Assembly: GCA_026225945.1 (NCBI GenBank)
Contig: JAMJFZ010003729.1
Coordinates: 1-64,000, forward strand
Direction: 5' to 3'
Length of the DNA: 64,000 nt
From: Cricetomys ansorgei
Taxonomy: Eukaryota; Chordata; Mammalia; Rodentia; Nesomyidae
In this document: positions 22,743 through 34,849 of the stretch, piece by piece
Layout of the letters: each line of letters opens with the position of its first letter
Position numbering within the stretch: the first letter of the stretch is position 1
Made by a program: the position numbers and the translations under genes
The notes under the pieces: generated by a model
What the model saw: only the letters and a program-made list of their open reading frames with translations
Database searches by the model: none
What the model was told of the DNA's origin: nothing

Positions 22743-23384
22743 CTTGAAGAAGGTGAAAGTGGAAATGGAATAAAAAGAATCTCCAACAACTGAGGATGAC
22801 AAAGGGAGAAAATGTGCCCATGATAGCAGTTCTACTTCAGACTTGGAATTCCACAATCCTAAATGAGCCCTGTGAACTCCTCTGGGTAGCAGGTGAGTTC
22901 ATCCCAGGCCAGAGGAAAGCGGTGGGCAAAGGCTCTCTTAGTGCCTTGATCCCCACTCCCTCATGACATCATCTCTCCAGGCTGAACTACAGAACTAGAG
23001 CGGTACAACATGGGGCTGACAATGGTTTTCACTCTGAAGGGTCCACTTAGCTTGGGGCGGGACTGGATGCCCGCATCTACATCAGGCAGAGCTTTCCAGC
23101 AGAGGTCAAAGTTCTTGTGAGCTGAGCAGCCCATCATGTTAGGACCGCTTGTTAGATCCTTGCATCCAGTAACTCAGGTTTAACTGTGACATTTGTAAGC
23201 AGGTTCCATCATTGCCTATTCTCATCTGGGCTGGAAGATGTGGGTGAGGACAATTTCTATCTGTTCTATTGTCTAGTAGGACATTCTAGCTGACTCTTCT
23301 CTGTTCTCCTGCTTTGATAAATGCTTGGCATTTGTAAATTATATATGCATACATAACTTAATATGTACATACACATATATATGA

Positions 23385-23432
<48 letters not shown>

Positions 23433-24786
23433 GAAACCTTAAAAACCTTGGCATCACAGCAGATTTTTCTCTGTGTATTTTCTTGGCCCACAACCTTTTA
23501 ACATCTAACACCATCTCTCTATCTTCTGTCAACTTAGATGACAGAAAACTTCTAGAAAACTTCCATCCCACTTATACAAAACACTGCAAATAGCATTCTA
23601 CTTTTGGATAACACATACAGTATTCAATTTTAAAATCAAAGAAATGTGGGTTGTCAAAGACTTAAATGAGAGAAAGTCACTTCCTTAAGCCTTTCTAACT
23701 TATATTAGTATCTTGGGCTGTCTACCATGAGTGGTGGTTTAAGTTTTCCACTTTTACAACCTGCTTGCTTCACAGTCTGTAGAGAAAGGGAATACATCCA
23801 GAGAAAGAAACACTTGTCTAACAAGTGTTAGGAGAGCTCTGAGCTGCTCACAGCTTTAGGGAACAGAGGAAATACAGCCCTGGAGTCTTCTTTTTCTAGA
23901 CATAGTGCTTACCCTGCAGGATACCTGGGACTTAGAAGAGTGTCCAAAGCATGTAGCCGGATGGTGTGCTTTCATCTTCTCTAAAGATGGAATGGACTTG
24001 CTGGCTCCTAGTCTGCAGAAATGGATATGGAGGAGCAGGGACAGGTCTCAAATCTCCCTGGCTCTAAGGTTTGTGCTGTGTTTTGCAAATCTGAAGCTTT
24101 TGAATGACCAAATGACTTGGAGGTGGTAAATAGATAATCAAAAGACTTAGGAAGAGATGGCGAAAGTTCTGGGTGGAAACGTTTAGTTTATAATGCTGTT
24201 ACCTGGGAGGACCAGACCCAGAGGAGAATAGACGATTTAATTTGCTTAGCAACTTAGAAAAATATCATGTAGCTTTGTGTTTTCCTTGCAAGAAATGAAT
24301 GGAGATGGCAATGTGATCTTTCAGGATTCTGCCGGAAAGAACAGAATTAGTTGGGGGCCAAATCCACAGGAACTTTACCTACTTCATCTTGTTTAATCCT
24401 TTCTGTGATTTAACCAAGTGGTGCTGCCTTTACATTCTTGGAAGAGGGGGTTCATTAGCAGCACTAACTGCTTAAGCAACCTCAAATCATAGAGTGTAGC
24501 ACAGCTTTATTATCCAGGCAGAAGCTGTTCTGATACCATAGGCTGGGGGTGGTGAGGAGAGTGAGCAAGGGGCTTCACATGGCATGCTTACGATGCAGTA
24601 TTATGTGTATCCGTACCCGACTAGGTAGGACCCAATTTTATGTACCCTTCCAGATTCGAGGGTGGGTTGGAAACATACACAATCATGTGAGGAAAGCTGA
24701 ATCTTAGCAAGTATCAGAACAGCTACATAAACTGGCAAAAGAGGTTTAAATACTGGTTGTCTGCTTCCTTTCAAAAAGATCTAAGG
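22743..24786. other. No recognised gene; one (CA)n microsatellite
   Basis: About 2 kb of single-copy-like DNA. A (CA)n run of about 20 units lies at 23387-23427, flanked by 'atatat'. Open frames, such as 74 codons at 23905-24129, have no recognisable domain. Confidence 0.55.
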
Positions 24787-24900
24787 CAGAGCATGTAAGG
24801 CACATGGTCAAGGTCTCACACAGCTGTTCAGGGACAAAGCAAAGAGTGGAAATCAGGCTCACCTGATTCACCTGAGCCCAGAGGTCTGCATCCTACTCCA
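24787..24900 (-). mobile_element. MIR SINE, ancient
   Basis: Reverse MIR core: 'ggtcaaggtctcacacagct', then 'gtggaaatcaggctcacctg'. Short and diverged. Confidence 0.6.
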
Positions 24901-26100
24901 GGGCTCAGCAAGCCAAACCACATGGTGGGAAGGGGGTTTTGCTTCTGCAGACACTTAATAGCCTAAAGCATGTCTGCATGCTAGAACAGAGCAGTTCACT
25001 TCAAAGGCCCTTTAGAAAACACCAAAGACAAATGCAGGTGAACCCTACACACCACATCTGCAGGGAGGGGTGCTGAGAGAGATTCCTTTCAAGGAGCAGA
25101 GTCACACACAGTTGCTTTGCTTCCTCTACTGTGTTTTTTTTTTCTCTGAAGTTCATCTCCTCTTGTTTGCCCACACCACTTAAACCTGTGGGTATGCTAC
25201 TTCTTTCCCTTTTCATCTAGGTAGGGCAGGATGCTTATGGAGGTAATGCTTAGCTCCTTCAAGTTTGATTCTAGATAATGAAAGGCTTAATTCCAGCGTT
25301 GGTTTGGCTGGACACAATCCTAGCCTTTCCACATACCTGGGATTAAAAACTCTTTCCATCAATGACAACATTCCCCTCTTATCTCATCCAAAGAGTCATT
25401 CAGAGGGCACCCATCCGGAGTCAGAGTGACTTTCCTACACCCCTAGGGGCAGCAATTCATAATCTGAGGTCAAGCTGGTAACTTTGAATTTAATAGTAAT
25501 CATTGCCCTTATTCTAAATCCTTCAGTTTCAATGTGAAAAGAACTACAATCTTTCCTATCTCTTCTAAATTTGGTGAAAGACACTTGGTGAAGCCAAAGA
25601 GATTGTATGTAAAACGAGAGTGATAAGCATTAGATTTGTGCAGAAGAACACGGGCAGCTGTATTTCAAGGCTGGCGCTCATGAGAAATGATGGAGGCCAG
25701 TGATTGGAGGAAAAGAAAGTAAAGTGGCCCCTCACCCTGAAAACACAGAATTCCACATTTGTAGAAAATACCCCTTCAAATTGCAAGCAAAGGATTTTTC
25801 AAATAAAAGCCCAGTGAGAGAAATTTTGTAAACACAGGCCATCCCAGGAAATGCTAAAGGAAGCGCGTCAGGCAGTGGGGCAGAAGACAGATAAAATCTC
25901 AGATCCAAGGAAGACATGGAGACCCAGAAGACAGCTGTCCCGACGTGTGGAGAAATGCAAAGGTCTACCTTGTTTTTACTTTTTTCTTCTAAGTTTCTGT
26001 ATTATAAAAGAAACCGAAACAGAAGCAAGTGCTGTAGAGGGTCATGTATGCCGATGTAATGCATACCGTAAAAGACGAGAGCAGGGGAACAGACCAACAT
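24901..26100. other. No recognised gene or repeat
   Basis: Single-copy-like. Overlapping open frames on both strands (up to 94 codons at 25851-26135) show no known domain. Confidence 0.5.
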
Positions 26101-26680
26101 GGTTTCAAGATTTGTCTATGTATCACATGAAGTAGTATGATATTTATATAGACTATGGTGAAAATTAATACCATGCCCCTCCCCGCCCCCACTATATAGA
26201 AAGCAGCCTTCTACGCTTTTCTCAGCACAGGGCACAGCTTCGGCTGCTGCCTTCTTCTCAAGTAGAGGCAGCCACAGAAAGAAGAAGCGAAGAAGCAAAG
26301 CAAAGAAGCTGCAAAGAGAAGAGAGGAAGCACGGAAGAACACCTCAGCTCAGCCAGTGGACATTTCCCTTCAGAGCTGCAGCACTGGGGAAATTTTTCCC
26401 CTCAGAGTGGAGCAGAGCTGAGCTGAGCTGAGGGGAGTGGTTACAGTGTAACACTCCAGCTCAGCTCAGAGCTGTGAGGGCTGTGTGGTTCCTGGCTTCT
26501 GAATATCAGGATACCTTCCCATTGGGGACATCTTCCCCACCTCGACTCCTGTGGTCTCTGGACTTCTGACTGCCAGGGCACCTTCTTGTGAGAGCTGTGT
26601 GGTTCCCGGGCTCCCCAATGCAAGGCCACTTTTCCATCTCTGCCCAAGCTGAATAAAAACACTAGCAATACTGATAAAAG
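26101..26680 (+). mobile_element. LTR-like repeat (family B) with TATA and poly(A) signals
   Basis: Has an 'actatataga' TATA-like motif (26191-26200), a GAGCTGA-rich middle, 'cagagctgcag' and 'ggggacatcttccccacc' blocks, 'gctccccaatgcaaggcc', and an AATAAA at 26652-26657 after 'gcccaagctg'. The ordering resembles rodent ERV LTRs, and it shares blocks with 49680-50170. U3 start is approximate. Confidence 0.6.
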
Positions 26681-26749
26681 GCAGGCCAGGAGTAACAGGA
26701 GAGGCACTAGAGGTAAAATAGAAAAATTATAAACAACAGACTCAAATTT

Positions 26750-27721
26750 AACTCTATTAATAATTGTGTTAAATGATAATTGACTAAGCAATCCAACCGT
26801 GAGCTAGAAATCGTCAGAATGAGTTAAAAAATCTATGAACCAATTATATGCTATTTGTAAAAATTACATTATAAACATAAAGCCTCAAGCAAGTCAAAGA
26901 AAAAGAAAAAGAAGTGATAGTTATATTGGTATCAGACAAAACAGATTTTTGTCTTACAACGGTTAACCAATATAATGAGAGATAATTCAGAATGATGAAA
27001 ATTTCAGTTCCTAAAGGGCAAAAAGACCCACAAATGTAAATATATACTATAAGAGCTTCTAAGCTAGGAGCACAGGTTGGCAGACTAGATGGGGAAAGTT
27101 GAATTTCTCAGTAACAGGTAGGCTTTAATTACAAAGGTCTGAACAGCACTAACAGTTCTTTTGAGTTGATTGGTATTTATTGAGAAGTACATACACAGTG
27201 GAAAAACTGGGATTTTCAAGTTCACACAGTAAGCTTACCCAAATAGGCCACATGCTGGACAATAAACGAGGTCTTAATATTTACTTACTTCTAAAAAATC
27301 TTATCTATCTGTAATGAAATTTCTCAACCTGATTAGGAATAACTACAAGGACCAAAACCAAAAAATGAGGCCCCAACATCCACAGTAAATTCATGTCCAG
27401 CATCGAGTGTCTTACTGTTTTCTGCTCATTGAGAAGAAAGCATATCCAGTATTTTATTTGCTTTCAACCTAAAACCAGAGAAGGTCTTAGTGAATGCAAA
27501 ATCCAAGAAAAAGAAGTAAGCTCACATATTAAAAACCTCTATTTGAAGAAATGGGACTATTTATAGCCAGAATTCTAAGGACTCTAACAAGTTCTAAGTG
27601 TTAAGTATTAAGTTTAACAAGATCATGTAGGACGCAAGGTAAATATATAGTAACCAGTAGTATTTTATACACTAGCAATGAACAATTGAAAAATGAAGTG
27701 TTAAAGTTCCCTTTACAATAT
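26750..27721 (+). mobile_element. Ancient L1 ORF2 fragment, 5' piece
   Basis: Degraded ORF2 nucleotide pattern: 'atattggtatcagacaaaac' (endonuclease region), 'aaataggccacatgctggac', then RT-region blocks 'cctaaaaccagagaaggt' and 'atacactagcaatgaacaat', ending 'gttccctttacaata'. The order is right but with internal losses and many stops. It continues at 28113. Confidence 0.65.
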
Positions 27722-28112
27722 GTTGAATTAGTTTACTGCTTGTGGCTGTGATAAAATACTGACCACAAGTAGCTTGGAGGGGTAGAGAGGGTTTTTTGGG
27801 TCACACTTAACAGTACCTCATTGAGGAAAGCCAGGCCAGCTCAAGGCGGGAACTTGGAGGCAGGAAGTGGGGCAGAGGTCACAGGAAAGTGTTTGCTGGT
27901 TTCCTTCCAGGTTCACATTCAGCTACCTTTCTTACACTTTCAGGACCCAGCCCAGGGGAGGCCCCGCCCACCGAGGGCTGGCCCCGCCCACATCAATCAA
28001 TCAAATAAATGCCCCACAGCCATGCTCAGGGGCCAATCTAATAGAGGCTTTTATTCAATTGAGTGACTCCAGGTGCCTCTGGTTTGTGTCAAGTTGACAA
28101 AAACCAACCATC
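27722..28112 (+). mobile_element. Rodent LTR-like repeat (family A) inserted in L1
   Basis: 'actgcttgtggctgtgataa', 'aatactgacc', 'agcttggagg', 'gcgggaacttggaggcagga' and 'ggtttgtgtcaagttgacaa'. It interrupts the ancient L1, so it is younger. It contains two nearby 'ggccccgccca' blocks (about 27960-27993). Confidence 0.8.
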
Positions 28113-28230
28113 GCAAGGATCAAACAAATACACTCCAAATAAATTTAACAGACATGCAGCACACAAGTCTTGGAAAGCAACAAGATGCTGCAAAAGCCAA
28201 TCAAGAATGTCCTAGACAGAGAGCGACATC
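28113..28230 (+). mobile_element. Ancient L1 ORF2 fragment, 3' piece
   Basis: 'ccaaataaatttaacagaca' continues the RT-region text that breaks off at 27721. The end is lost in divergence. Confidence 0.5.
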
Positions 28231-28277
28231 ATGTTCACTGAGCGGAAGACTGGGCGTCCTTAAGCCAGTCATCGGGG

Positions 28278-28279
<2 letters not shown>

Positions 28280-28322
<43 letters not shown>
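28280..28322. repeat. (GT)n microsatellite
   Basis: About 21 uninterrupted GT units. Confidence 0.97.
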
Positions 28323-28328
<6 letters not shown>

Positions 28329-29752
28329 AATGAAGACCCAGAGAAGGTGGGCGAGGCTTCAGGGAAGATGAAAGGCAGTTTAGGGAGTCAATATTTAAGT
28401 GGTGCTGGGCTTGAACTCAGGGTCTCACAGATGGCCAGCAAGTCTCCACCCCTGAACTCTCCAGGCATCCAATAAATATTTATGGTTTAAATTAAGAGAT
28501 TCTCCAAGAAATGAGAAGTCAGCAATCAAAATAATAACTAATAGCCATACTCACTCAAGGTTTTGTAAATAATGGCACTAAGGAATTTTAGAGCTCCCCC
28601 CACCCCTGCAAAAAATAACCCTCTGAAATATAAATCCCAGATCACAACTTACCAAAGAAAACTGGTGGAGTGGTTTACAGCCTTCCCAGGGCCTGCACTG
28701 CTTTCAGCCCCAGACTGCATCGGAGGCAGGAGCTGGTTCACCAGTGTGTCCAGCGGCAGATGGATGGATGCAGAACAGTGAGGCTGTAGCTGTGGCAGTG
28801 GGTAGGGGTGGGGGTTGAGGGTGGGGGATGGTCGTGGTGGTATAGGGGTAGGGTGGTGGTGGTGCAGAGACTGGGGTAAACAAAGGCTCCATGCACAAGG
28901 CCTGAGGCGGCCTGAGAAGTTATCCAGGAAATAGAGCGAGCAGTCTGAAACTGAGTCAGGAACAAAGACTGCTAGGCAGGCTGAAGGAAGCAAGCAGCCT
29001 CTATGCAGTGAGGAGAAAGCCAGGTCTTTAAGTTTCTTTTATTTTACTTTGAAGATGTTTTTATAGCTCAAGAGAAGGTCTCATATTACTAATGAATTCT
29101 AGAAAGAAAAAGCACGTGTGGAATGTCACACTGATACCTTCAGGAAGGTCACGTGGTAAGCAGTCGCTGCAAGGACAGTTTTATTATAGGGACTGGCCAG
29201 TGGGAACTGCAATCTAATCTATAGATGAGACAGCACCTGAGCCACGTGGCATGTGTTCTGAGGACTTTCATGGCTGATGTGTTTCAATGGGAATGAAAAG
29301 ATGAAGAGGAAAGGAAAGAAAGCAGTAACCTCTGCAGGCTGGCACGAAACACAAGGAGACTGAGAATTAGAGCTTGGAACCATTTCTGCAGTATCGATTT
29401 GGCCTGCTGGCAAGTAGACTGTTAAGTGTAACTTCATACGGGGGTGATTAGGAAACATGGCACAGCCATCAGTTTAAGAATTCAAACGGGTCTGTCAAGG
29501 TGTCCCTCCTTGACTTTTCAATAGACAAAAACAAACAAACAGGCAAACAAACAAAACAAAAAACAGCACCTTCTCCTGAGAACTTTCTTTCACTGATAAT
29601 TTTCTGCTCTTTAAAAATCAATGATGATGTCCTTGAAGAAATACACAGAATGAGCAGGAGAGATGCGGAGGTGGGCAGAATTCAGGTAGGAAGCTGCTGC
29701 TTGTGCTTCTAGAAGAGAAGAAGGAAAAGGAGACATGAAGTGTTGTGTGGTT
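28323..29752. other. No recognised gene; one G-rich stretch
   Basis: Single-copy-like. A G-rich run (28796-28863) has many GGG/GGGG groups. Minus-strand open frames of 64-114 codons across it are proline/histidine-rich translations of that run. A/C-rich 'aaacaaacaaac' text lies at 29527-29560. Confidence 0.55.
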
Positions 29753-29905
29753 TAGGCATGGGAGACTCATGCCTGTGATCCCAGCGCTCAGGAGGCTGAA
29801 GCGGGAGCACTGCCATGAGGTTGGTGTCATGCTGAGCTACAAAGGGAGTTCCAGGTCCGATTGAGCTATGGTATGAGATCCGTCTCAGAAAACAAAAGAA
29901 AAAGT
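29753..29905 (+). mobile_element. B1 SINE
   Basis: 'ggcatgggagactcatgcct', 'gtgatcccagcgctcaggag', 'gctgaagcgggagcactgcc', 'gagttccagg' and 'gagatccgtctcagaaaaca'. An old B1 subtype with an A-rich tail. Confidence 0.88.
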
Positions 29906-29920
29906 ATTGTAGGAAGTGGG

Positions 29921-30047
29921 CTGTGGTGGCTCACATCTGCGATCCATCATTTGGGTGGATTAATGCAAGAGGATTCTTGTGAGTTCAAAGTCAGCATAGT
30001 GAACATAGTGAACTGCCAGGCCAAGTGAGACCCTGTCCGAAACGGTT
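29921..30047 (+). mobile_element. B1 SINE, second tandem copy
   Basis: 'gggctgtggtggctcacatc', 'tgcgatccatcatttgggtg', 'gagttcaaagtcagc' and 'gtgagaccctgtccgaaa'. It follows the A-tail of the preceding B1 in the same orientation. Confidence 0.82.
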
Positions 30048-30350
30048 GTAGGGTGTGGCAGGAAGAACAGAGATGGGCAGGTTGGAAGGATCGTCAGGAC
30101 ATAGGCTTCGTGGGAGAACTCACAGGGAAAGGAGTTTGGGACTGTACAGGTATGTGGTTAGGAAACCTCTGAGTCTTTATGGGGTACCAAGGGCCTACAG
30201 ATGCCTGGAAGTTCCATGCTGTGGAAATTTGAGTATTTTATTTCCTGTCCAGACCCTTTTCTGGGCTGAAGTCAATGTCTTGTGTTCCCTGATACAATGT
30301 TCTGGGAAATATTCTTTCATTAAAAAAAACAAACAGCACAGGTACTGGGG

Positions 30351-30530
30351 CCAGTGAGATGCTCAGGGGGCACCTCATGGCCGGAGTCCAATCCTTAGGA
30401 TACACATGGTGGAAGAAGAGAATCAACTCTTGCAAGTTGTCCACAGACCTTCATATGCACACTTTGTCATGCCTGCCTTGCACAACACAGTAAGTAAGTA
30501 AACTGTAGAAAAAATAAGAATGTAACCTTT
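30351..30530 (+). mobile_element. B2-superfamily SINE
   Basis: 'ggggccagtgagatgctcag', 'cacatggtggaagaagagaa', 'tcaactcttgcaagttgtcc', then a 'gtaagtaagtaaa' tail. It is tRNA-derived; the body matches the 'ggaaggagagaaccgac' subtype rather than B3. Confidence 0.72.
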
Positions 30531-31415
30531 AAAACAAACAAAACCATCAAGAAGTGCTCTTCCACAAACTGAATTGGAAGCCTTGCCTTTAAGAAAAACA
30601 TTGCCTATAATTTTTCTTAGCATACAGTTCACACTTTCAGCCCCACTTTTGCTATGTAAACGTTTCTTTCCATGAGTGGTCATGAACGAATCTTCAACAA
30701 ATTGGCATAACACTATAGATAGGAGAAAAGCAAAGGATTAGATCTTTGGAAGAAAAACATAGGCAGGCCTGCCTAAGTAAGGATTTTGTTCATCTGTGCT
30801 GATAGACCTGGCTGAGACCCGCAGGAAGGTTACATGCTCACTCACAAATCTCGAAGTGGGTGTTCCAGGACTGGGCTGGGGCTTCTGCTCTTTGAATGCT
30901 GCAGAGACCCCTGGCTTCATGTAACTGTCCATTCCCCTGTCTCTAGGCTGTGCTCTTCATCCTCATGGACTAAAATGATAGCCGGAGCTCCCGCTTTCAC
31001 ATCACACTGCAGAGAGAAGGAAGAAAGAATAGTCCAGGAATAAGAGTGTGCATTCAGTATCTTTAAAGAACAAGTTTCTGGCAACAATCCTATGAATTTT
31101 CTTAGTCAGAAATTAGTCATAAGACATTCTTGTTTATAAGAGGTTCTGAGAAAATATTCGTTCTGAATGGAACACACCAGCAAAGCTAGGTGTTTTCTGT
31201 CTTCAAGGAAGAGGGGGGACACCTTCAGGAGAGTTAGTCAGTGTAACTCAGACTGAACAAAGTGTCTGAGGAGCAGACACAGACTACAGAGGTAAATGTT
31301 AAGCAGTCACAGTCAACAGTCTTCACTCTCTTCTGGGCAAACACACCCGTATCTCATCCCTTACACTGAGATTCGGGGAGATGACCACGGATAGCTAACA
31401 GTGTACAGAAGGAAT
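30531..31415. other. No recognised gene or repeat
   Basis: Single-copy-like. A 96-codon minus-strand open frame (30423-30713) partly overlaps the SINE and is not credible. Confidence 0.5.
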
Positions 31416-32142
31416 GTGAGTGTCAGAGAGGACTGTGGCACAGAGTGCACGTTTGTCAGAGCGTGTGCTGTGTCACAGAGTGGACGAGTGTCACTGAGTG
31501 GGCTTTGTCACAGAGTTCACGAGTGTCACTGAGTGGGCTGTATCAAGAGTGGACTGTGTCACAGAGTTCAGGTGTGTCATAGAGTTCAGGTGTGTCACAG
31601 AGTTCAGGTGTGTCACTGAGTGGAGGGCTATCACAGAGAGGTCTTTGTCACAGAGTGGACTGTGTCACAGAGTGTACATGTGTGCAGAGTGGATGTGTGT
31701 CAGAGAGTTCAGGTGCGTCACCAAGTGGACTATGTCACAGAGTGATCGTGTGTCACAGAGTGGACAAGTCACAAAGTAGACACAGTTTTCAAAGAGTAGA
31801 AGTCCATCACTGAGTGGACTGTATCACAGATTGGATTGTGTCACAGAGTGGACACGTCACAGAGTGGACACGTGTGTCACAGAGTGGACACGTGTGTCAC
31901 AGAGTGGACTGTGTCTCAGGGTAGACACGAGTGCCACAGAGTGGACTGTGTCACGTGTGGACGTGTGTCACAGAGTGATCTAAGTCAGAGAGTGGACATG
32001 TGTCACGTGTGGACGTGTGTCACAGAGTGATCTAAGTCAGAGAGTGGACATGTGTCACGTGTGGACGTGTGTCACAGAGTGATCTAAGTCAGAGAGTGGA
32101 CATGTGTCACAGTGTGGGCGTGTGTCACTGAGTGAACGTTGT
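31416..32142. repeat. Minisatellite, ~17-bp unit (tgtcacagagtggacgt)n with 52-bp higher-order repeat
   Basis: About 725 bp of degenerate units built on 'gtcacagagtggac'. The 5' part has variants such as 'cagagttcaggtgtgtcata', and the 3' part is more regular. Three identical 52-bp blocks run from 31953 to 32108 (31953-32004, 32005-32056, 32057-32108), each made of three diverged units. Plus-strand open frames rich in C/H/R/V/D repeats are translations of the array; neither 17 nor 52 is a multiple of three. Confidence 0.96.
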
Positions 32143-33639
32143 CTAGTTTTCTTTGGATCCGAATCTCAGCTATAACTGGCACATCACGTGCGGGTGCACT
32201 CAAAATCAAAACAAACAGCAACGAAAGTCCCAACAATTAATTTCTTTCTGATTCATTCAGATGGCCACACATTCTGTGGAAAGTTAGAAAAGCCAGAAGG
32301 AACCAAAGTTTCTATTCCTGAAAATAAAGCAACAAATGACTTTGTCATACTTTTGTTTAGATATTTATACTAGAGGTGTTATTTGCAATATCACTGAGAA
32401 AGACTTCTGTGATAGCTGGTTTGTCAGTGATCCTAAGTGCACACATCACGGGGTTGATGCTAATATATTGTTTCTTATGTTTGTAGTATAAACAGGCTTG
32501 TGCTTTAGTCCCTGAGAAATTCTAAGGTAATTGGGACTAACAACAAAACAAACTGGCCTAACTATTGGTTCACACCGTGAACACTGAATGAACCGTGTGC
32601 CTGAATTTCCCGTCTTCCTGTTACTGGCTTGGGTATCTCGTTTCTACAACTTCTGTTTCCTAATTTATCAACTTATGGGTTCATTCAGAGAAACTGAGTG
32701 CTTACCAGGTGACACGGCATCAAGCTGTGGAGCAGTGCTTCACGTACATGGAAATATCTGCTCCCAGTACATGTGTAACAAGCAGCGAAGAAGATGAACA
32801 CCCAAGTACTGTTTCTGAGAGTGACAGCCTTGAGGAACTACTGGGGGGCTCCAACCTCTGTTCCGAACCCAGGTTTATATCTGAAGATATAAAAGAAGAA
32901 AAATAGTCTTCTTACTTCCCAGCCTTCCACCAAAAAACACCTGTGGGCATCCCTACATTTCCACCTGGGTTTTTCCAGCTCCTCAGGGGAACATCTCTCC
33001 ATCAGCTTGGCTCAGTTGCTGGGCATTTTCCTCCCTGCTTTCCAAGAAGGACTCCATATATATACACATCAGCACCTGGCGCTGGTTAACTGTCACTGTG
33101 CTCACTCACTGGACCCTCAGCCAAGCTCTCCATTTAATGTTCCCACTCTTTCCTCATAAATTTTCGATTGTTGTCAGTTAATTGACTTTGCCCTAGATGG
33201 TTAAATGCTGGCTACCCAAGGGATTCAGAGAATAGGCAGTACAGACTGGGGAAGGGACGGGCATTGTCTTCCGTGGATTTATAGTTTCTGTGCTCAAGGC
33301 CCCTGGGCTCTGCTGTCAGAACTCTGGAGAGCGGATAGATCTGTAAGCTGTTAAGGCTCTCAGGGCTTCCAGGCTGATTCCTTTACAAGGGTTTCAATTT
33401 GTTCATTTGTCTTAGTTGCTCATTGCCTAAATTATACTTCTGAGAAATTTCAAATGCAATATCAAGCCTGTTCCGAGGACTCCAAAGACCTCCATAGTTT
33501 GCTCTTTGGTCATTGTAGTACTTGGGTGTCTTCCTGCCTCTTTGCTGTGTGACTTTGAATCTCTCCCAGTCCCTGGAAAACTTGGTGGAAAGAAGGCACA
33601 CCGTTATCCAGAGCCCCTTTACGTGATAGCAGAACCTCC
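32143..33639. other. No recognised gene; one small open frame of unknown status
   Basis: Single-copy-like. A 65-codon plus-strand frame at 32709-32906 is acidic and serine-rich (contains SSEEDEHPSTVSESDSLEE) and ends EEK-stop. Upstream is 'gtgcttaccag', which could be a splice acceptor or an ancient-repeat motif. No family is recognised. Confidence 0.45.
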
Positions 33640-33870
33640 TTCTCACCAGGTCCGCAAGACTGGGTTCGAAACTTCCTCCCTCAGTGCATTCTCCGTCCTG
33701 CAGCCGGAACAACCCTCACATGGCAAGCCCGATGCTCTAGCGCTCCAGTGGCTCCCCATATTCTCTGATAAAGACAGAACATACCTGCCTACGTGCTCCA
33801 GCTTGCCCCACTAGATGGTGACTCTTCTGAACAAAGGAGATAACGTATACAGAGGCTCACACAGGCGTGG
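33640..33870. mobile_element. Possible L2-like ancient repeat
   Basis: Only the block 'ctccagtggctccccatatt', followed by 'aaagacagaac', resembles text common in L2-derived sequence. Boundaries and strand are not resolvable by eye. Confidence 0.25.
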
Positions 33871-34849
33871 GACTGAGAGAGTTTGTGGGAGCTCGGATGA
33901 GAGGCGGGAGATTGTCCTGACAACTGTCCTCCTCAACTTCATCTACAGCTTCTTGCTGTTCTTTGCCTTAGCAGCCATTTCTCCTAGTGGGAGGATACTG
34001 ATCACACAGATCAGCTCTTGTCCACACGGTTTCAACGCCTGGGGTTTGTCTCTAACCACATCTGGTAAATTCTCAGCAGTGGTTTTGTCTCCCTTGAACA
34101 ATCTAAGAGAAGCCCTGGCCCTGGGCCAGGCCTCAGCATTTCCCAATAGCATGCAGCAGCAACTCAAGCTGCCAACTGCCTGACCCTGGGAAGTAGGGAG
34201 AGAGAAGAGCAAGCATGAGGCTTGAGTCATGACCTTGGTACACCAGCCTACAGTTTATCAGCTCCCTCTTCACTGGTCTCCTGCCACCAGGTGGCCTGGG
34301 AGGACTGCTCAGGCACAGCGCCTGGTCCTGTGGCTTTGCAGTCCTCTTGATATTATGGAGTCCTTTATTATTACTTGTCATGTCCAATAGCCTTGAACTG
34401 TAGATAGATTGCCAAGGAGCTGAGGCTCTGATTTACAGATGGTCAGTCTGAGCTCTTGATGAAGAATGAGCTTCCGAGCTCATGTGCACATTTTCTCCCC
34501 TGGCATCTTGCAGTATGGTTATTTTCATTTCTTAAGTGAGTGCCAATTACTTCTCCCTCTTCGAAGGACAATGACCAGCCAGTACTTTCATGAGGCCCGA
34601 CTGGCCAAGCAACTGCTCTCTATACAAACAGCAAGAACTGGAGCCAGTAGAGACACTGGGAAATTCATATCCACTATGGGATGTTCAGCGAGTCAGCTGC
34701 AGAACTCCCGCAGGCCACATTCACACACCTCACTGAAAGTGAAGCCCATCTGAACACATGCCACAAAAAATTATCCCTTACCAACCGAACTGTACAAGGA
34801 ACTTCATTCATTGGACAGGCAGAGAGGCTTTTATTCTAAACCTCCTAAG
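33871..34849. other. No recognised gene or repeat
   Basis: Open frames of 84-122 codons lie on both strands over the same bases (33815-34387), which is typical of chance. No domain recognised. Confidence 0.5.

Noticed and set aside
31498..32030. Cys/His-rich frames (93, 73, 64 codons) that might look like zinc-finger repeats
   Set aside because: They arise from the minisatellite, whose 17-bp and 52-bp periods are not multiples of three, and the spacing does not fit C2H2 fingers.
31416..32142. Possible CRISPR-like array
   Set aside because: Units are contiguous and degenerate, with no unique spacers, in a clearly mammalian context.
33383..34387. Cluster of 84-122-codon frames on both strands
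   Set aside because: Overlapping frames on both strands without any domain; likely chance.
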